Part shown: positions 39,934-43,032 of the stretch, piece after piece
How positions within the stretch are numbered: position 1 is the stretch's first letter
How the letters are laid out: every line of letters begins with the position of its first letter
Source of the DNA: JBKECY01 sp047975025
Lineage (GTDB): Bacteria; Bacillota; Clostridia; Lachnospirales; Lachnospiraceae
Direction: 5' to 3'
Length of the DNA: 43,032 bases
NCBI GenBank assembly: GCA_047975025.1
Contig: JBKECY010000035.1
Location: 1 to 43,032, forward strand
The notes under the pieces: generated by a model
Seen by the model: the letters and a program-made list of their open reading frames with translations, nothing else
What the model was told of the DNA's origin: nothing
Databases searched by the model: none
Made by a program: the position numbers and the translations under genes

Positions 39934-42900
39934 CCGCCGCCACCGTAGTGAGTACCGCTTCCGCACATACCCTGTATGCACAGTGGACGGGAAATACTTA
40001 CGAAGTTACCTTTAGCGGAGAGGGCGGCACGCCGAGTACCGCAACGAAGGATGTGACCTTTGCCTCCGCGTATGGAACGCTGCCAACAGCCAGCTGGACA
40101 GGTTATGGATTTGATGGCTGGTTTACAGCGGCAACGGGCGGTACAGAAGTGACCGCCGCCACCGTAGTGAGCACCGCCTCCGCGCATACGCTATATGCAC
40201 AGTGGACGGCGAATAGCTATGAAGTAACGTTTAGCGGAGAGGGAGGAACTCCAAGTACAGGAACAAAGGATGTGACCTTTGCCTCCGCCTATGGAACACT
40301 GCCGACGGCCAGCCGGACAGGTTATGGATTTGATGGCTGGTTCACCGCAGCAACGGGAGGCACAGAAGTAACCGCTGCTACCGTAGTGAGCACCGCCTCC
40401 GCGCATACGCTGTATGCACAGTGGACAGCAAATAGCTACCAAGTGACGTTTAGCGGAGAGGGTGGCACGCCAAGTACAGGAACAAAGGATGTGACCTTTG
40501 CCGCGGCCTATGGTATGCTGCCGACGGCCAGCCGGACAGGCTATGCATTTGATGGCTGGTACACAGCGGCAACGGGTGGCACAGAAGTTACAGCGCTTAC
40601 GCTGGTCAGTACCGCATCCGCACATACGCTGTATGCACAGTGGACAGCGAATACTTACGAAGTGACATTTAGCGGAGAGGGCGGCACACCAAGTACCGCA
40701 ACGAAAGATGTGACCTTTGCCTCCGCGTATGGAACACTGCCGACAGCCAGCCGGACAGGTTACACGCTTGCCGGATGGTACACAGCGGCAACGGGAGGTA
40801 CAGAAGTGACCGCGGCTACCGTAGTGAGCACCGCCTCCGCGCATACGTTGTATGCACAATGGACGGCAAATACCTACGAAGTAACGTTTAGCGGAGAGGG
40901 CGGTACACCGAGTACAGGAACAAAGGATGTGACCTTTGCTGCGGCCTATGGCGTACTGCCGACGGCCAGCCGGACAGGTTATGGATTTGATGGCTGGTTT
41001 ACCGCGGCAACGGGAGGTACAGAAGTCACAGCGCTTACTTTGGTCAGTACTGCCTCCGACCATACGCTGTATGCACAGTGGACGGCGAATAGCTATGAAG
41101 TAACCTTCAGCGGAGAGGGTGGAACTCCAAGTACAGGAACAAAGGATGTGACCTTCGCCTCTGCGTATGGAACGCTGCCAACCGCCAGCCGGACAGGTTA
41201 TGCATTTGATGGCTGGTTTACCGCGGCAACGGGAGGTGCAGAAGTGATCGCGGCTACCGTAGTGAGTACAGCCTCCGCGCATACACTGTATGCGCAGTGG
41301 ACAGCGAATACTTACGAAGTGACATTTAGCGGAGAGGGCGGCACACCAAGTACCGCAACGAAAGATGTGATATTTGATGCGGCTTATGGCACACTGCCAA
41401 CCGCCAGCCGGACAGGTTACACACTTGCTGGATGGTATACTGCGGCAACGGGAGGTACAGAAGTGACCGCTGCTACCATAGTGAGTACGGGCTCCGACCA
41501 TACGCTGTATGCGCAGTGGACGGCGAATAGCTATGAAGTAACATTCAGCGGAGAGGGAGGCACGCCAAGTACAGGAACAAAGGATGTGACCTTTGCCTCC
41601 GCCTATGGTATGCTGCCGACGGCCAGCCGGACAGGCTATGCATTTGATGGCTGGTACACAGCGGCAACGGGCGGCACAGAAGTCACAGCGCTTACGCTGG
41701 TCAGTACCGCATCTGCCCATACACTGTATGCGCAGTGGACGGCGAATACCTATGAAGTGACATTTAGCGGAGAGGGCGGCACACCGAGTACCCCAACGAA
41801 AGATGTGATCTTTGACGCAGTCTATGGAACACTGCCAACCGCTAGCCGGACAGGTTACACACTTGCTGGATGGTATACTGCGGCAACGGGAGGAACACAA
41901 GTGACCGCCGCTACCGTAGTGAGTACCGCGTCTGCGCATACGCTGTATGCGCATTGGACAAACAATACCTTTGAAGTTACATTCAGTGGTCAGGGCGGTA
42001 CACCAAGTGAAGCAACGATAGAAGTAACCTTTGCAGCGCCTTATGGAACGCTGCCGACGGCCAGCCGGACAGGCTATGCATTTGATGGCTGGTACACAGC
42101 GGTAACGGGAGGCACAGAAGTGACAGCGCTTACCCTGGTCAGTACCGCATCCGCGCATACGCTGTATGCACAGTGGACAGCAAATAGCTACGAAGTAACG
42201 TTTAGCGGAGAGGGCGGCACGCCAAGTACAGGAACAAAGGATGTGACCTTCGCCTCTGCCTATGGTACGCTGCCGACGGCCAGCCGGACTGGTTATGCAT
42301 TTGATGGCTGGTACACAGCGGCAACGGGAGGCACAGAAGTGACAGCTGCCACTGTAGTGAGTACAGCCTCCGCGCATACGCTGTATGCGCAGTGGACAGC
42401 GAATAGCTACGAAGTAACGTTTAGCGGAGAGGGTGGAACGCCGAGTACCGCACCGAAGGATGTGACCTTAGCCTCAGCGTATGGACCGCTGCCAACCGCC
42501 AGCCGGACAGGTTATTGATTTTATGGCTGGCTCACCGCAGCGTCGTGCGGGACAGAAGTGAACGCGGCCACAGTAGTGATCACCGCCTCCGCGCATACGC
42601 TGTATGCTCAGTGGACAGCGAATAGCTATGAAGTAACCTTCAGCGGAGAGGGCGGAACTCCAAGTACAGGAACAAAGGATGTGACCTTCGCCTCTGCGTA
42701 TGGAACGCTGCCGACGGCCAGCCGGACAGGCTATGCATTTGATGGATGGTTTACCGCGGCAACGGGCGGCACAGAAGTGACTGCTGCCACCGTAGTGAGC
42801 ACCGCGTCTGCCCATACGCTGTATGCACAGTGGACGGCGAACAAATATGATGTGAGCTTTAGCGGAGAGGGCGGTACTCCAAGTGCTGCAACGAAAGAAG

Positions 42901-43032
42901 TGACCTTTGCGGCTGCCTATGGTACCCTGCCAACGGCAACTCGGACAGGGTATACATTCAAAGGCTGGTTTACATCAGCAACGGGCGGTACAGAAGTGAC
43001 CGCTGCGACCGTAGTGAGAACCGCCTCCGCGC
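39118..43032 (+). repeat. Array of 219-bp InlB B-type repeats, at least 17 full copies plus a partial
   Basis: Unit starts are at 39118, 39337, 39556 and 39775, then 39993 (after the one-base loss), and every 219 bases to 42840, where an incomplete unit runs off the window. Each encodes 73 residues of the form YEVTFSGEGGTPSTGTKDVT, with a central GYxFDGWxTAATGGTEVT and a final HTLYAQWTAN. Variation falls mainly into alternative short blocks (YTLAGW/YAFDGW, AATVVS/ALTLVS) shuffled among copies, a sign of recombination or gene conversion within the array. Confidence 0.96.
39930..42518 (+). CDS. Surface protein segment 3: InlB B-repeat array
   Basis: A frame of 862 codons holding repeats 4 (part) to 16, ended by TGA 42516-42518 inside repeat 16, where other copies have GGA or GCA after GGTTAT. 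It has no start signals of its own and is the continuation of the surface protein. Repeats 17 and 18 continue after the stop in the same frame, showing that the stop is a lesion rather than the natural end. Confidence 0.72.
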   Translation: MTAATVVSTASAHTLYAQWTGNTYEVTFSGEGGTPSTATKDVTFASAYGTLPTASWTGYGFDGWFTAATGGTEVTAATVVSTASAHTLYAQWTANSYEVTFSGEGGTPSTGTKDVTFASAYGTLPTASRTGYGFDGWFTAATGGTEVTAATVVSTASAHTLYAQWTANSYQVTFSGEGGTPSTGTKDVTFAAAYGMLPTASRTGYAFDGWYTAATGGTEVTALTLVSTASAHTLYAQWTANTYEVTFSGEGGTPSTATKDVTFASAYGTLPTASRTGYTLAGWYTAATGGTEVTAATVVSTASAHTLYAQWTANTYEVTFSGEGGTPSTGTKDVTFAAAYGVLPTASRTGYGFDGWFTAATGGTEVTALTLVSTASDHTLYAQWTANSYEVTFSGEGGTPSTGTKDVTFASAYGTLPTASRTGYAFDGWFTAATGGAEVIAATVVSTASAHTLYAQWTANTYEVTFSGEGGTPSTATKDVIFDAAYGTLPTASRTGYTLAGWYTAATGGTEVTAATIVSTGSDHTLYAQWTANSYEVTFSGEGGTPSTGTKDVTFASAYGMLPTASRTGYAFDGWYTAATGGTEVTALTLVSTASAHTLYAQWTANTYEVTFSGEGGTPSTPTKDVIFDAVYGTLPTASRTGYTLAGWYTAATGGTQVTAATVVSTASAHTLYAHWTNNTFEVTFSGQGGTPSEATIEVTFAAPYGTLPTASRTGYAFDGWYTAVTGGTEVTALTLVSTASAHTLYAQWTANSYEVTFSGEGGTPSTGTKDVTFASAYGTLPTASRTGYAFDGWYTAATGGTEVTAATVVSTASAHTLYAQWTANSYEVTFSGEGGTPSTAPKDVTLASAYGPLPTASRTGY

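Larger units (their letters stand above)
34922..43032 (+). pseudogene. Giant BspA-LRR / InlB-repeat surface protein gene, frame broken three times, runs off the window
   Basis: Read as one gene, this encodes a secreted protein of at least 2,690 residues: signal peptide (about 12-38), Thr/Glu/Ala/Pro stalk, BspA-type leucine-rich repeats, a middle region with bacterial Ig-like and Flg_new-like segments, then a long array of InlB B-type repeats. The frame is broken by a 20-bp tandem duplication at 36732-36771, a one-base deletion near 39866 and a TGA at 42516-42518. Removing one 20-bp copy restores a smooth join (NELTGDLLEYRG), and adding one base near 39866 restores the repeat consensus. BspA and InlB repeats usually serve adhesion or glycan and host binding. 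No cell-wall anchor is visible before the window ends. Phase variation, decay or assembly error are all possible. Confidence 0.8.

Noticed and set aside
39097..42815. Long antisense open frames (up to 728 codons) opposite the InlB repeats, with Cys/Arg-rich translations.
   Set aside because: They exist because the repeat has no antisense stop in one frame and is copied many times. They lack start signals and family similarity.
39118..43032. A CRISPR-like regular repeat array.
   Set aside because: The 219-bp units are contiguous, coding and without spacers; they are protein repeats.

Overview
The window reads as a chromosomal segment of a Gram-positive anaerobe of the Clostridia, most likely a Lachnospiraceae-like gut bacterium. 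The grounds are strong AGGAGG-type ribosome binding sites, lipoprotein signal peptides, sigma-A-type promoters, TPP-riboswitch control of a thiamine operon, a maltodextrin ABC operon with a LacI regulator, and large BspA/InlB-repeat surface proteins. No rRNA, tRNA, CRISPR array or insertion sequence was recognised.

Layout. (1) 1-5317: a GNAT acetyltransferase, then a TPP riboswitch with terminator and a tightly overlapping thiD-thiC-thiM-thiE-HAD phosphatase operon: pyrimidine synthesis plus thiazole salvage, with no thiazole synthesis genes in view. (2) 5433-9873: ApbE flavin transferase, a five-domain FMN_bind lipid-distal protein, a single-domain FMN_bind protein and a NapH-like membrane 4Fe-4S protein, predicted to form an extracytosolic flavin-based electron-transfer chain. 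(3) 9879-14804: an unrecognised minus-strand gene, a RelQ-type small alarmone synthetase, an OmpR/HisKA two-component pair, a 43-residue acidic small protein and a ZIP metal transporter. (4) 14820-22487: a GH13 oligo-1,6-glucosidase facing a malE-malF-malG-malQ-lacI-type operon, separated by an operator-rich gap. (5) 22482-24077: an AraC regulator and an HD-domain protein.

(6) 24394-34623 is the most striking part: ten closely spaced genes between one promoter and one terminator. They encode a fused CysK/MccA-type PLP enzyme plus YrrT-like methyltransferase, nitrogenase-like NifD, NifK and NifH homologues, a MetNIQ-type methionine/organosulfur ABC transporter, a stand-alone NifX-domain protein, a NifB-like radical SAM protein and a cystathionine gamma-synthase/lyase family enzyme. 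No nifE, nifN or nifV is present. The best reading is a nitrogenase-like C-S-bond-cleaving system for sulfur assimilation, comparable in concept to the MarBHDK methylthio-alkane reductase of Rhodospirillum rubrum, but with a different gene order, its own transporter and a fused transsulfuration/methyltransferase protein.

(7) 34922-43032 (runs off the window): a giant secreted BspA-type leucine-rich-repeat protein followed by at least 18 InlB B-type repeats of exactly 219 bp. The reading frame is broken three times: by a perfect 20-bp tandem duplication, a one-base deletion and a nonsense codon. A similar 16-bp tandem duplication sits at the metQ start, and metN carries a Gly-to-TGA nonsense change. 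These lesions may reflect phase variation, recent decay or assembly/sequence errors; the sequence alone cannot decide.
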